DNA from: Sphingobacterium sp.
GTDB lineage: Bacteria > Bacteroidota > Bacteroidia > Sphingobacteriales > Sphingobacteriaceae
Reading direction: 5' to 3'
NCBI GenBank assembly: GCA_031286695.1
Contig: JAITTY010000005.1
Coordinates: forward strand, 62,001-126,000
Length of the DNA: 64,000 nucleotides
Notes under the pieces: model-generated
Told to the model about the DNA's origin: nothing
Databases searched by the model: none
What the model saw: only the letters and a program-made list of their open reading frames with translations
Program-made: the position numbers and the translations under genes
Shown here: in pieces, positions 42,437 to 51,710 of the stretch
Layout of the letters: every line of letters begins with the position of its first letter
How positions within the stretch are numbered: the first letter of the stretch is position 1

Positions 42437-43801
42437 TTAATTGTTATCAAATTGAATTGGATTTCCAATGTAATAGTCGATGATCTTCGATCTGAATATT
42501 ACGTTATATTTTGCCTGAATAAGATCAAATTCAGCCTTATTTCGTTCAGTCTGCGCGGTGAATAATTCAAGTGAATTAGCCATGCCTATATCATAGCGTT
42601 CCTTGGTTGCTTTAAATGCTGTTTCGGCACTCTCAAATGCCACAGTAGCGGAGCTGTACCGCTGCTTGGCCGCATTCACATCGAGCACTGCCTGATTAAC
42701 CGCCTTATTCAAGTTATTCTTTGCCAGTTGCTCATTGGCTTCAGCCTGCTTTAAACCGATCTTTGCTTTAGCAACATTCACTTTGTTTTGGTTATTATTG
42801 AAAATAGGAACTGTCAAATTTAAAGTCGTTCCTAGCGCTTTGTTCCGACCCAACTGGTCATTAAACGAAAGCTTTTGCCGCGTTAAATAGTCCTGCCCTT
42901 CTGACGAATAATTTGTCCCATAACTTATGCCAAGATCCAACGATGGATAATACCCACCTTTAGCAATTTCTATTTGTCTGGCAGCAACATCTTTATCCAA
43001 CGAAGCTTTCTTAATGTCCGGCTGATGACGTAAAGCTGTTTCATATACTTCGACAGCATCACTATTTTCGACCTTTAGGAGAGAATACTCAACTATTGGC
43101 CTAACCAAAGAGATGTTGGTCTGCGGGGGCATCTCCATCAACTGCTTCAATGTCAATAAAGAGAGTTGATAAGAATTTTCAAGATTAACTCTGTTTAGTT
43201 CGTCTGTTGCGACCTGATTTTTAGATTTTGCAATATCGGCTATTGTTTTGTTTCCCACGGCAAATTGTATGGAATCCAATTTGTATTGCTGCTGGGAAAG
43301 CTTGAGTTGGCCTTCACTGGCCGTATAAAGTTCGTAATTAGTGATCGCATCGAGATACGTAACTAAAACATTCAATACTAGATCATTTTTAATCTTTTCA
43401 ACCTGAGTTGCAGAAGACTCCAACTTTGATTTGTTCTCTTTAATCTGATTAACCTGTTGAAACCCTTTGAAGAGATTCACATTGGAACTTAGGGATCCAA
43501 TTGCAGAATTGGTCCATTGATTTCCGGTGATTGGTTGTCCCGCAACCTGATCAAAGAAAAATCCGTAGTTTAAACGCTGTGTAACTCCAGCATTTAAGCT
43601 CGGATACAAATTCGATTTTGCTTGAAATACATCTTGAGCAGCTAAATCTTTATTTAGCTCCGCTTGCTTAATTTGTATGTTACGTTCCAAGGTCATCTTT
43701 ATCGCATCAGCCACGCCTACGACCTGCTGGGCCTGGACCAGATCATTTGTCCCTAGAAATAATCCAGTAAATATTACTGCAGAATAATAAAATCTTTTCA
43801 T
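42437..43801 (-). CDS. TolC-family outer-membrane channel protein
   Basis: 454 residues from the ATG at 43801, where a signal peptide begins (MKRFYYSAVIFTGLFLGT, cleaved near VQAQ). Two OEP repeats with long coiled coils are visible; the second half has LNLTVPIFNNNQNKVNVAKAKIGLKQAE, a usual signature. It would form the trimeric outer-membrane tunnel for the adaptor encoded next. The start is 54 bp from the divergent polysaccharide deacetylase gene. Confidence 0.93.
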   Translation of the reverse strand: MKRFYYSAVIFTGLFLGTNDLVQAQQVVGVADAIKMTLERNIQIKQAELNKDLAAQDVFQAKSNLYPSLNAGVTQRLNYGFFFDQVAGQPITGNQWTNSAIGSLSSNVNLFKGFQQVNQIKENKSKLESSATQVEKIKNDLVLNVLVTYLDAITNYELYTASEGQLKLSQQQYKLDSIQFAVGNKTIADIAKSKNQVATDELNRVNLENSYQLSLLTLKQLMEMPPQTNISLVRPIVEYSLLKVENSDAVEVYETALRHQPDIKKASLDKDVAARQIEIAKGGYYPSLDLGISYGTNYSSEGQDYLTRQKLSFNDQLGRNKALGTTLNLTVPIFNNNQNKVNVAKAKIGLKQAEANEQLAKNNLNKAVNQAVLDVNAAKQRYSSATVAFESAETAFKATKERYDIGMANSLELFTAQTERNKAEFDLIQAKYNVIFRSKIIDYYIGNPIQFDNN

Positions 43802-43855
43802 GTCCATATGTAGAACCATACATTTTTTTTTAGATTTGAACTTCATTTATCGGTT

Positions 43856-44467
43856 ATGTATTTTGTCAAATCTCCATTCTTCCTGAGATGGCTGTATCCC
43901 AAATCAATATGGAATATGCCACGTACTGAAAAAAAGGTCTACCTTACTTTTGACGATGGTCCAATTCCTGAAATTACACCTTTTATACTCGATATCCTAA
44001 AAAAATATCAGGTGAAGGCAACTTTTTTTTGCGTTGGTGAAAATATTAAAAAAAATCCACATTTGTTTCAACGAATTTTAGATGAAGGACATCAAGTCGG
44101 CAACCACACCTACAACCATCTTAAAGGTTGGGATACGCCTGACGAACAGTATATGAAGAATATCGCACAATGCCAGGAATTGACGCAAACGGATCTTTTT
44201 CGCCCTCCCTATGCAAAAGCTTCGAGATCACAGCTCCAGCAGCTCTATAAACAATACCGTGTCATCATGTGGGATATTATGTCAGGTGATTTTGATCAGA
44301 ACTTAAGCCCTCAAAAATGCCTGGAAAATGTTTTACCTAACATCAAAAATGGCTCCATTATTATCTTTCACGACAATATCAAAGCCATTCCGCGTGTAAA
44401 ATACGCCTTACCTAAAACAATAGAATTTTTATTAAAAAATCACTATCAGCTTTCTGTAATAGACTAA
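43856..44467 (+). CDS. Polysaccharide deacetylase (NodB-homology, CE4)
   Basis: 203 residues: one NodB domain with KVYLTFDDGP (metal and base aspartates), VGNHTYNHLKG (metal histidines, H-x3-H), FRPPYAKAS and IIIFHDN near the end. It should remove N-acetyl groups from peptidoglycan or another polysaccharide. No standard signal peptide is seen, though the N-terminus (FVKSPFFLRWLYP) is hydrophobic. The 3' end meets the DUF4249 gene end with 2 bp between. Confidence 0.92.
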   Translation: MYFVKSPFFLRWLYPKSIWNMPRTEKKVYLTFDDGPIPEITPFILDILKKYQVKATFFCVGENIKKNPHLFQRILDEGHQVGNHTYNHLKGWDTPDEQYMKNIAQCQELTQTDLFRPPYAKASRSQLQQLYKQYRVIMWDIMSGDFDQNLSPQKCLENVLPNIKNGSIIIFHDNIKAIPRVKYALPKTIEFLLKNHYQLSVID

Positions 44468-44469
44468 AA

Positions 44470-45267
44470 CTAAGGCCGGCTTTTAGCCAGCACGACCTCA
44501 GATTCGTAATATTTGCCAACACTGACACTAAAATAGCCCAGCGCATTATTGGACAAATTTGAGATTGGGTTGGAAGGTGATGCCGCACCAGGATTAATCA
44601 TCTGAAAACTATTCCAGTAATTATAGGCTCCCACATCGATACATTGACGCAAAATACGTACCCGGTCTCCTATCTTTAGATCCCTATCTCTGTCTATAAT
44701 ATCATGTTGCACTTCCAGGCCATTGTTATATTTATCGCTAAAGACGTCAATAAAACGTAGCTTACCACCATTAACGGACATTTTATACTTATAATAATTA
44801 CCGATTTCCGGCGGATCAGTAAATACAAGTGTTGGGTAATAAATTGTATCCGTAAATATAATGCGCTCGGAGAGCCCTATCGAATCCACATCCACATATC
44901 CCGGAACCTTTGACGTCCCCTGGATCTCCCTTCCATCAGCTGTCTTTACCTGCAGCTGGTAAGTGGCTTTCTCCTGCAAGCGTAATGTCTTATTCGTATA
45001 AACGCCATCAGCTCCCGCCAAAAACGTGTAAGTACGATTATTCTGCATATTCTTAACAGTCACCTCGGCATCTGTTATCGGAGCAAGCAAGGAATCTTTG
45101 ATGCTGACAACCTTCTGAATACTAATCTCGTGCTGTTGATCCGAAACCATCAAATCAGCTGTAATAACCAACTGCCCCGTGTTCTCTGGCAGTTCCAACT
45201 CTATTTTGTCCTCACAAGCCGACAAAGCGAATAATGTAACAGCTATAACACTTAATATCTTCTTCAT
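44470..45267 (-). CDS. DUF4249 lipoprotein partner of a TonB receptor
   Basis: 265 residues with lipobox ALSAC (Cys18). The mature part starts with a beta-sandwich (LVITADLMVSDQQHEISIQKVV...TDAEVTVKN) typical of DUF4249, then the VPGYVDVDSIGLSER linker and a C-terminal ~120-residue part ending in a short acidic/basic tail. DUF4249 genes habitually follow TonB receptor genes, as here (6 bp gap), and are thought to be surface lipoproteins helping uptake. The substrate is unknown. Confidence 0.9.
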   Translation of the reverse strand: MKKILSVIAVTLFALSACEDKIELELPENTGQLVITADLMVSDQQHEISIQKVVSIKDSLLAPITDAEVTVKNMQNNRTYTFLAGADGVYTNKTLRLQEKATYQLQVKTADGREIQGTSKVPGYVDVDSIGLSERIIFTDTIYYPTLVFTDPPEIGNYYKYKMSVNGGKLRFIDVFSDKYNNGLEVQHDIIDRDRDLKIGDRVRILRQCIDVGAYNYWNSFQMINPGAASPSNPISNLSNNALGYFSVSVGKYYESEVVLAKSRP

Positions 45268-45273
45268 GCTTTG

Positions 45274-47598
45274 CTAAAATTTAAAATTCCAAGTAATCGA
45301 TGGTATTGTCCCAAATAATGCTATTCGATAAATCTCAGTGACATTAGATTGTCCCTCTTTTTCTCTAAAGTCAATCAAATAGGCATTTTTCCGATTATAG
45401 GCATTATAGAGCCCAAAGGACAAGCTCGAATAGCTATTTTTTGTCCGCTTAATATCATAGGTTGCGGCCAGATCCAAACGGTGATAAGCAGGCATCCGCT
45501 GCCCATTTCTTTTATCGTAGTAGAAGATCGTTCGATCGTCAACAAAATATTTACCCGCAGGCATCGTCACCGCATCGCCTGTATAGTAGACGAAATTGGC
45601 GCTTAAATTCCACTTCGGATTTAACTGATATTGTGCTACAATAGCTATATTATGTGTTTTATCTTGCCGGGCACTGAACCATTCCCCATTATTGATCTGC
45701 TCAAATTGCCGTTCACTTTTGGATAAAGTGTAGCTGAGCCATCCACTGAATCGTCCCAGCCTCTTTTTTAGGAACCATTCGACCCCATACGCCCGGCCTT
45801 TTCCAAACAGCAACTCACCTTCCAGCAGTTCATTTGCCTGCAGGTCCGCACCGTTTCGGTAATCAATCTGGTTCTTTAGATCTCTATAATAACCTTCGAC
45901 AGAAAACTCGTACCTGTTGGACGCAAAATTTCTAAAGTAGCCAAGGGAATACTGATTTGACAATTGCGGTTTAATCGTGTTATTGCTCAACACATATTGA
46001 TCGGTAGGAAGACTGCTGGTCGTATTACTCAATTGATGCAGATACTGAACATTGGTATTGAAAGACGCTTTTAACGTCGTTAAATCATTGATCGCATAGT
46101 TTAAGGAAACACGAGGTTCCAAGTAGAAGTACTTTTTACCTAACTTGCCATTCCCCACATAGGTAGAATCTACGGCCTCACCTGCTTGATCATAAGTATA
46201 AAATGTTCCCGGCCCCAATGTTGCATAAGCGGATGCTCTCAGTCCATAGTTTAATTTTAAACGATCGGTAATCGACCAGTCATCGGCTAGATAAGCAGCG
46301 ATATCAGCGCCCTTGCGGTGTTGGATTTTAAGTGAATTTACCTTCGAATCCTCCCCCGCTTCGATACTAGCTGGTCGGATTTCCTGCAAGGCTGCCTGCA
46401 GACCGAATTTTAGGTTGTGACGGTCCGAGAGGCTGTATTGAAAGTCCTGTTTAAAATTGTAGTTAAAGATATCCGAACGGATTTTAAAATTGTTGTTGTC
46501 TTCAATCTTAACCTGATAATTGAATTTACTAAAAATTAGCGTTGTATTGCTGAACAACCTATTGCTCCAGACATGGTTCCAGCGCATCGTCCCTGTCGCA
46601 TTGCCCCAATTGAAATCAAACAGATCATGATAAGCCATGGCATCTTTACCAAAATATCCAGATAAGTAAAGTGTATTCTTATCGTTGATACGGTAATTGA
46701 ACTTCGCATTGAGGTCATAAAAAAACAGGGCACTCTTTTTTATATTTTCATCACTTGAAAGCTTTAAGAAAAGATCCGCATAAGTACGTCTACCGGAGAT
46801 CATAAATGAGCTCTTGCCTTTTTGAATCGGCCCTTCCACTTTAAGACGCGAGGCAATAAGCCCCAAGCCACCTTCCACATTGAAATGCTGGTTGTTTCCG
46901 TCCAAGGTGGTTATCTCCATGACCGATGAAATTTTGCCCCCATATTGGGCCGGAACACCTCCCTTGTAGAAATTCACGTCTTTGATCGCATCGGAGTTAA
47001 ACGTGGAGAAAAAACCGAACAAGTGTGAGCTGTTATACACTGGAGCTTCATCCAGCAAAATCAGGTTTTGGTCGCCACCACCACCACGCACATAAAAATT
47101 GCTGCTTCCCTCTCCACCACTGGTTACTCCGGGAAACATCTGAATGGTCTTGAGAATATCCTTTTCTCCAAATAATACGGGGACTTTTTCGATTTCCTTA
47201 GGACTAAACTGTGTCAAGCCGGGGGTTAGATCCTTTATTGATTTGCGCCTATTTCCGGTAACGGTCACCTCAGCGAGCTGATTTTCCTCAGGTACCAACT
47301 GAATAATATAAGTGGAGTCCTTATCCAGGTGGACAGAAAATGCTTTCGTTCGATAGCCTACAGACGATACTTCCATCCCTTTACTGCCATCACGAACAGA
47401 CAAACTAAAAAAACCATATTTATTTGAAGCAGTGGATTTTTTCTCCGTATCGTTTCGTATTACAGCGCCAATAATATTCTCGCCGCTGATACTGTCCCTA
47501 ACAAATCCAGAAATAGATTTAGACTGTTGACTATACGCTTGCTGCGCGCAGAACAAAATGGAAGAAAAACAAAAAACAACCTTTATAGGTTTAAACAT
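45274..47598 (-). CDS. TonB-dependent outer-membrane receptor (DUF4249-associated)
   Basis: 774 residues from the ATG at 47598; the track-length frame would start with TTG. Signal peptide (IKVVFCFSSILFCAQQ), then a carboxypeptidase-like domain (ISGFVRDSISGENIIGAVI), a plug with VPVLFGEKDILKTIQMFPGV and NFYVRGGGGDQNLILLDEAPVYN, and a barrel ending TWNFKF. It should import a substrate with energy from TonB-ExbBD; the DUF4249 partner follows. The substrate cannot be told and no sigma/anti-sigma pair is adjacent. Confidence 0.93.
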   Translation of the reverse strand: MFKPIKVVFCFSSILFCAQQAYSQQSKSISGFVRDSISGENIIGAVIRNDTEKKSTASNKYGFFSLSVRDGSKGMEVSSVGYRTKAFSVHLDKDSTYIIQLVPEENQLAEVTVTGNRRKSIKDLTPGLTQFSPKEIEKVPVLFGEKDILKTIQMFPGVTSGGEGSSNFYVRGGGGDQNLILLDEAPVYNSSHLFGFFSTFNSDAIKDVNFYKGGVPAQYGGKISSVMEITTLDGNNQHFNVEGGLGLIASRLKVEGPIQKGKSSFMISGRRTYADLFLKLSSDENIKKSALFFYDLNAKFNYRINDKNTLYLSGYFGKDAMAYHDLFDFNWGNATGTMRWNHVWSNRLFSNTTLIFSKFNYQVKIEDNNNFKIRSDIFNYNFKQDFQYSLSDRHNLKFGLQAALQEIRPASIEAGEDSKVNSLKIQHRKGADIAAYLADDWSITDRLKLNYGLRASAYATLGPGTFYTYDQAGEAVDSTYVGNGKLGKKYFYLEPRVSLNYAINDLTTLKASFNTNVQYLHQLSNTTSSLPTDQYVLSNNTIKPQLSNQYSLGYFRNFASNRYEFSVEGYYRDLKNQIDYRNGADLQANELLEGELLFGKGRAYGVEWFLKKRLGRFSGWLSYTLSKSERQFEQINNGEWFSARQDKTHNIAIVAQYQLNPKWNLSANFVYYTGDAVTMPAGKYFVDDRTIFYYDKRNGQRMPAYHRLDLAATYDIKRTKNSYSSLSFGLYNAYNRKNAYLIDFREKEGQSNVTEIYRIALFGTIPSITWNFKF

Positions 47599-47633
47599 AA
47601 TCAAGTGAAGTCAAAAATTTTGCTGAAAATAAT

Positions 47634-47660
47634 AAAAAAGCCTTACAATTTGTAAGGCTT
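47634..47660 (-). terminator. Intrinsic terminator after the esterase gene
   Basis: AAGCCTTACAA-T-TTGTAAGGCTT is an 11-bp perfect hairpin (arms 47638-47648 and 47650-47660) followed in the minus direction by a T-run. It insulates the TonB gene from the esterase. Confidence 0.88.
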
Positions 47661-47739
47661 AATAATAAGTTTATAATTTGTTAGTTAAGGTCTCTGTTTA
47701 ACAAAAATAGCAATTTATTCATTTATGCCAAATATTTAT

Positions 47740-48663
47740 CTATTTTTTCTTTTCACCTTTTTCAGGCTGATCGAAATATCCCTTAAAAAAAGCCATCTGG
47801 TAGATAATTGACCTTGACCAATATTCCCAATTATGCCCACCTTCACTTGTAACAAAAGTATGGTTTATATTATGATACATCAATTTATCATGTAAGGCAA
47901 CGTTTACCGCATAAAAGAAATCTTCTTTGCCACAGTCTATAATTAATCGCAATCCGTTATTGACGAGCTTCGGTACCATATTAATAACAACGCGATTGTC
48001 CCATTCCTGCGGAGCATCCGCATAAGTTCCGATACGATCCTTGATTTCCCAGTTTAAAGGAAAAGGCCTAAAATCGACCCCTCCCGCCGTACTCCCCGCA
48101 GCACCATAAATATCCTGATGTTTAATCGCCAGAGATAAGGCTCCATGGCCACCCATACTCAGTCCCGTAATCGCTCGACCTTTACGGTCTTTAATCGTTG
48201 AATAATGTTTGTCTACATAATCAATTAATTCCTTTGACACAAACGTCTCATATTGATAATTTTTATCGTTCGAGATATCCCAATACCAACTTCCGAAACC
48301 ACCGTCCGGACAGACCACCATATAACCATATTGATCAGCCAGTGTACTCACACTAGAATTTTTAACCCAATTGCTATAATTGCCCGAGTAGCCATGCAAC
48401 AAGTAAAGAACTGGATAATTCTCTCCTTTCGAATACTTTTGCGGCAGTATCACCACGGTCTTAATAGCCTTCCCCATCGCTGGGCTTTGAATAGACAGCG
48501 TATCCACTTTAGCAGCATACACTTGCACAATAGAACATAAAAATACAGCCAAGGCCACGAGCAGACGGCTTATGCCATCAACACGGCACAATGAAATCTT
48601 GATAGCCTCTGGCGCATCAGCGATATGTGCTGTGCGATAGGAAAAAGGTTTAGTCGTTATCAT
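47740..48663 (-). CDS. Secreted esterase D/feruloyl-esterase-like alpha/beta hydrolase
   Basis: 307 residues. The esterase fold has YPVLYLLHGYSGNYSNW, the nucleophile GLSMGGHGAL, FDCGKEDFFY (acid; written IIDCGKEDFFYAVN) and the histidine in EGGHNWEYW. It resembles family proteins acting on acetyl, feruloyl or formylglutathione esters. The signal core (LLVALAVFLCSIVQVYA) begins only at ~residue 33, after an unusually long polar N-terminus, so the true start may be internal or the start region may be a fusion. It starts 3 bp after the propeller-like gene. Confidence 0.9.
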   Translation of the reverse strand: MITTKPFSYRTAHIADAPEAIKISLCRVDGISRLLVALAVFLCSIVQVYAAKVDTLSIQSPAMGKAIKTVVILPQKYSKGENYPVLYLLHGYSGNYSNWVKNSSVSTLADQYGYMVVCPDGGFGSWYWDISNDKNYQYETFVSKELIDYVDKHYSTIKDRKGRAITGLSMGGHGALSLAIKHQDIYGAAGSTAGGVDFRPFPLNWEIKDRIGTYADAPQEWDNRVVINMVPKLVNNGLRLIIDCGKEDFFYAVNVALHDKLMYHNINHTFVTSEGGHNWEYWSRSIIYQMAFFKGYFDQPEKGEKKK

Positions 48664-48666
48664 AAA

Positions 48667-49548
48667 TTATCGAGTTTTTTCAAAAAAATAAAGATAGGAT
48701 TTTAAACCAAATGGACGTTCGCTAATTGTATAAAATCCATTTCCAGCATGATCGAAAGCTATTGCTTCCCCCTGAGGTTCCACTTGATAAGGAACAATCA
48801 CTGGTTCCTGCTGCAATACCTGTTTCCAAGGTTCACGTCCATTTCTCTGCCAATAGAAAATCGATGTAATATTCTTCACAAGCAGCTGCTTACCTGTCGG
48901 ATCTATAGCTGCAGCTGTAGCAAAAGTAAAGGGAAGTTCCACGACCTTGTTTAACGTAAAATATTGCTGTCTTTTGTTTCCGAATACATCAGCACTATAT
49001 ACAGTAGAGCGAAACTCCCGCTTGGATATAACATACAGCATATTGTCAATTGGATCGATCATCATCGATTCGGCATCTAAACGTTTCTGACCTGGAAATT
49101 TTAAAAAAATGACCCGGATGAATTCCTTGGCGACAATATCAGGGTCTTCAGCATGCGGCTCTGGAAACACGTATAAGCAGGTCCATGTCCTTTTACCCGC
49201 ATTATTTCCGATATCGGCAAGTACAAGAAAATACTTATCACCAATTTTTACCCGATCGATATCCTCACAATCTACCACAGATACTCCCTCAAGTGCAACT
49301 TTCTTTACCAATTTAGCCTGACGATCAATTAGATAAACATTTGGACCATCGCCGCTATCATTATGCACCCAAAAATTACCTTTTCTATAGGACTCCGTGA
49401 TACCAGACACCTCCTTCAGTTGCGGATCCGCCAGTTCACCCAATGCGATTTGCGTTTTAAAATAATCCTTACTATTTTGGCAATACACCTGCCGACTAAG
49501 CAGAAAAATGGTCGTCAGCAGGCACAGTTTGATCCGTGCAATATTCAT
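48667..49548 (-). CDS. Secreted propeller-like protein of unknown function
   Basis: 293 residues with a signal peptide (LLTTIFLLSRQVYCQ). The mature protein has repeated strands with conserved pieces (LKEVSGITES, FWVHNDSGDGPNVYLID, DCEDIDR, FLVLADIGNNAGKR, DAESMMIDPIDNMLYVISKRE, AAAIDPTGKQLLVKN, PQGEAIAFDHAGNGFYTISE). The acidic D-x-E/D motifs and order look like a beta-propeller of the SdiA-regulated/NHL type that may bind calcium. I know no function. It is cotranscribed with the esterase and divergent from the META gene. Confidence 0.8.
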   Translation of the reverse strand: MNIARIKLCLLTTIFLLSRQVYCQNSKDYFKTQIALGELADPQLKEVSGITESYRKGNFWVHNDSGDGPNVYLIDRQAKLVKKVALEGVSVVDCEDIDRVKIGDKYFLVLADIGNNAGKRTWTCLYVFPEPHAEDPDIVAKEFIRVIFLKFPGQKRLDAESMMIDPIDNMLYVISKREFRSTVYSADVFGNKRQQYFTLNKVVELPFTFATAAAIDPTGKQLLVKNITSIFYWQRNGREPWKQVLQQEPVIVPYQVEPQGEAIAFDHAGNGFYTISERPFGLKSYLYFFEKTR

Positions 49549-49587
49549 GTTTAAAGATACGTTTTTATTGATATTTACATTCCAATT

Positions 49588-50481
49588 ATGAAGAAGTCCC
49601 CAAAATTCAGTTCAGTTCTATTTCTTTCCATGCTCTTACTCCCTTCATATAATTTACTCGCCCAAAACTCCTCATTTCGGATCAAAGTAAAATCGGGCCT
49701 TCAAAATACCCCTCCATATCTTGTTAAGTATTACAATAGCAACAATTGGGAAAAATTCTATGCCAATATTCTAAAATTCGATTATGATCCTAAATATGAA
49801 TATGACATCAAGCTTGCTAAACATAAAGAGGGGCCAAATTCGATTTATACTTTAACGAAGACGTTCGCAAAATCATTGTCTGAAAAGACTGACGTTGCAA
49901 CATGGGAGATTAGCGACAGTTATGTCAACGCACAGCGTCTTGGAAAATTAAAATGTTTGCAGATAAAAACGGATAAAAAGAATAAATGGGAATACTTAAA
50001 TACCCCCATCCGTGGTTTTGATTTTCAGGAAGGTTATCGATACCGCATCCGGGTTAAACAAACGAAACAAAAAGATACAGACACGATCGACTACAGCTTA
50101 GTTGAAATTATTTCAAAAGAAAGAACAAACGAACTACCGAGTGTTGCCGCATTCCTCGCCCGTTTTAAATGGAATTTACTTCAACTGAATGGAAAAGATG
50201 TTACCGACAGCAAAGCAAGTATTGGATTTGACGCCAAAAATGGTACGATAGCAGGTACTACTGGATGTAATAATTTTTGGGGAAATTTCAGCATTACAGG
50301 CAATCAAATTAGCTTCCCTCACCTTGCGAGCACCATGCGCGCATGTAATGGCGCAAATATCGAGAATGATTTTTTTCAAATTTTTGAGCAGAAACAGATT
50401 CAATTCGATATCGCCGAGCAAACCTTAAACCTATATATAGACAGGAAATTAATCATGATCTTTGGATTGGAGCGAGAATAA
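49588..50481 (+). CDS. Secreted protein with two DUF4377-like segments and a META domain
   Basis: 297 residues with a signal peptide ending near LLAQ. Two related segments follow: ~29-80 (FRIKVKSGL...KFYANILKFDYDPKYEYDIKL) and ~112-165 (CLQIKTDKKNKWEYLNTPIRGFDFQEGYRYRIRVK), both of DUF4377 type, with the first lacking the usual Cys-Leu-Gln entry. The C-terminal ~110 residues are a META/HslJ domain (WNLLQLNGKDV, GTTGCNNFWGNFSI, STMRACNGANIENDFF). HslJ-like proteins are linked with outer-membrane stress. No partner gene is evident. Confidence 0.88.
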   Translation: MKKSPKFSSVLFLSMLLLPSYNLLAQNSSFRIKVKSGLQNTPPYLVKYYNSNNWEKFYANILKFDYDPKYEYDIKLAKHKEGPNSIYTLTKTFAKSLSEKTDVATWEISDSYVNAQRLGKLKCLQIKTDKKNKWEYLNTPIRGFDFQEGYRYRIRVKQTKQKDTDTIDYSLVEIISKERTNELPSVAAFLARFKWNLLQLNGKDVTDSKASIGFDAKNGTIAGTTGCNNFWGNFSITGNQISFPHLASTMRACNGANIENDFFQIFEQKQIQFDIAEQTLNLYIDRKLIMIFGLERE

Positions 50482-50552
50482 AAAAACACCCGAAGCCTGG
50501 GGGACTTCGGGTATCTTAGCCATATTATTAACCTATTTTATGAAAAGTATTT
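50481..50552 (-). ncRNA. Candidate small RNA, copy B: conserved leader, hairpin and U-run
   Basis: The minus strand reads AAATACTTTTCATAAAATAGG, then TTAATAATATGGCTAAGA, an 8-bp stem (ACCCGAAG / CTTCGGGT, loop rich in C) and seven T. The same leader occurs at 18334-18400 with one extra base here, while the stem is different yet fully paired. Both flanking genes (META and GH43) are on the plus strand, so no minus-strand gene feeds this terminator; an independent small RNA is the simplest reading. Upstream at ~50585 a TTTG-containing -7-like box occurs. Confidence 0.6.
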
Positions 50553-50735
50553 ATGCCATTTGGAAATGACATAAACAAATATGTGAAATAAATCGGAGAC
50601 AATCGAAAGCAAAATAATGTTTTAACAAAATTTTAACACTTGAAAAATCATTGAGACAAATGGGCATAAAAATGATTCATTTTGACTCTTCCCAAGCAAA
50701 AACAATCTTGTATCTTACAGATTTAAACCGACATA

Positions 50736-51689
50736 ATGACTAAAACATTTTTCACATCAACAGCCATACTATTAACATCGACATTATTTGCCCAGAAAAA
50801 CCCTGTTATAACAGGTAACTATGCCGATCCGGAGGGTATTATCTATGGTAATAAATATTGGATTTTCCCTACCTATTCTGCCCCTTATGAAGAGCAGGTT
50901 TTCTTTGACGCCTTTTCATCATCCGACCTTGCGACTTGGACAAAACACAATCGTATTTTGGAAAATAGCAACGTTAAATGGGCAAAAAAGGCCATGTGGG
51001 CACCTGCAGTACTCGAGAATAATGGAAAATATTACCTATTTTTTGGAGCAAATGATGTTCATCAGGGGGAAGTAGGCGGTATAGGTGTCGCAGTGGCAGA
51101 CAAACCGGAGGGCCCCTACACCGACTTATTAGGCAAACCATTAATCAACGATATTATCAACGGTGCCCAGCCTATAGACCAATTTGTCTTCAAGGACAAG
51201 GATGGCACCTTTTATATGTATTATGGCGGCTGGAAACACTGTAACGTGGTCAAACTGAAACCGGACTTTACAGGATTGCTGCCTTTTGAAGACGGCAGCT
51301 ACTACAAAGAAATTACACCTAAAGACTACGTTGAAGGCCCATTTATGTTTATAAAAAATGGAAAATACTACTTCATGTGGTCAGAAGGGGGCTGGACCGG
51401 ACCAGATTATAAAGTGGCTTATGCCATAGCGGATTCACCTTTTGGACCGTTCGAAAGGATCGGGACGATTCTTGAGCGTGACCCTCAGGTAGCCGTAGGC
51501 GCTGGTCATCACTCCGTGATCAAGGTACCCAACAAGGATAAATATTTTATCGTTTATCACCGTAGACCTCTTGGTAAAGATGGCGCCAATGAACGGGTAA
51601 CCTGTATCGAAGAAATGAAATTTGATAAAAAAGGTCATATCATTCCAGTCAAGATGACCTTTACAGGAGTAAAATATCCTTTAAAATAA
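50736..51689 (+). CDS. GH43-family glycoside hydrolase, secreted
   Basis: 317 residues with a signal peptide ending near LFAQ. The five-bladed GH43 propeller shows its triad: the base Asp in ADPEG, the pKa-tuning Asp in QPIDQFVF and the acid Glu in YVEGPFMF. GH43 enzymes remove arabinose or xylose, and some galactose, from plant polymers. The specificity is not readable and no Sus-type pair is adjacent. It is monocistronic with a strong shared terminator. Confidence 0.93.
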   Translation: MTKTFFTSTAILLTSTLFAQKNPVITGNYADPEGIIYGNKYWIFPTYSAPYEEQVFFDAFSSSDLATWTKHNRILENSNVKWAKKAMWAPAVLENNGKYYLFFGANDVHQGEVGGIGVAVADKPEGPYTDLLGKPLINDIINGAQPIDQFVFKDKDGTFYMYYGGWKHCNVVKLKPDFTGLLPFEDGSYYKEITPKDYVEGPFMFIKNGKYYFMWSEGGWTGPDYKVAYAIADSPFGPFERIGTILERDPQVAVGAGHHSVIKVPNKDKYFIVYHRRPLGKDGANERVTCIEEMKFDKKGHIIPVKMTFTGVKYPLK

Positions 51690-51710
51690 ATTTGTATTTT
51701 GTTGCTATAA

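Noticed and set aside
47740..48663. GNAT acetyltransferase fused to the esterase N-terminus
   Set aside because: Only about 15 residues resemble a GNAT start, too few to claim a domain.
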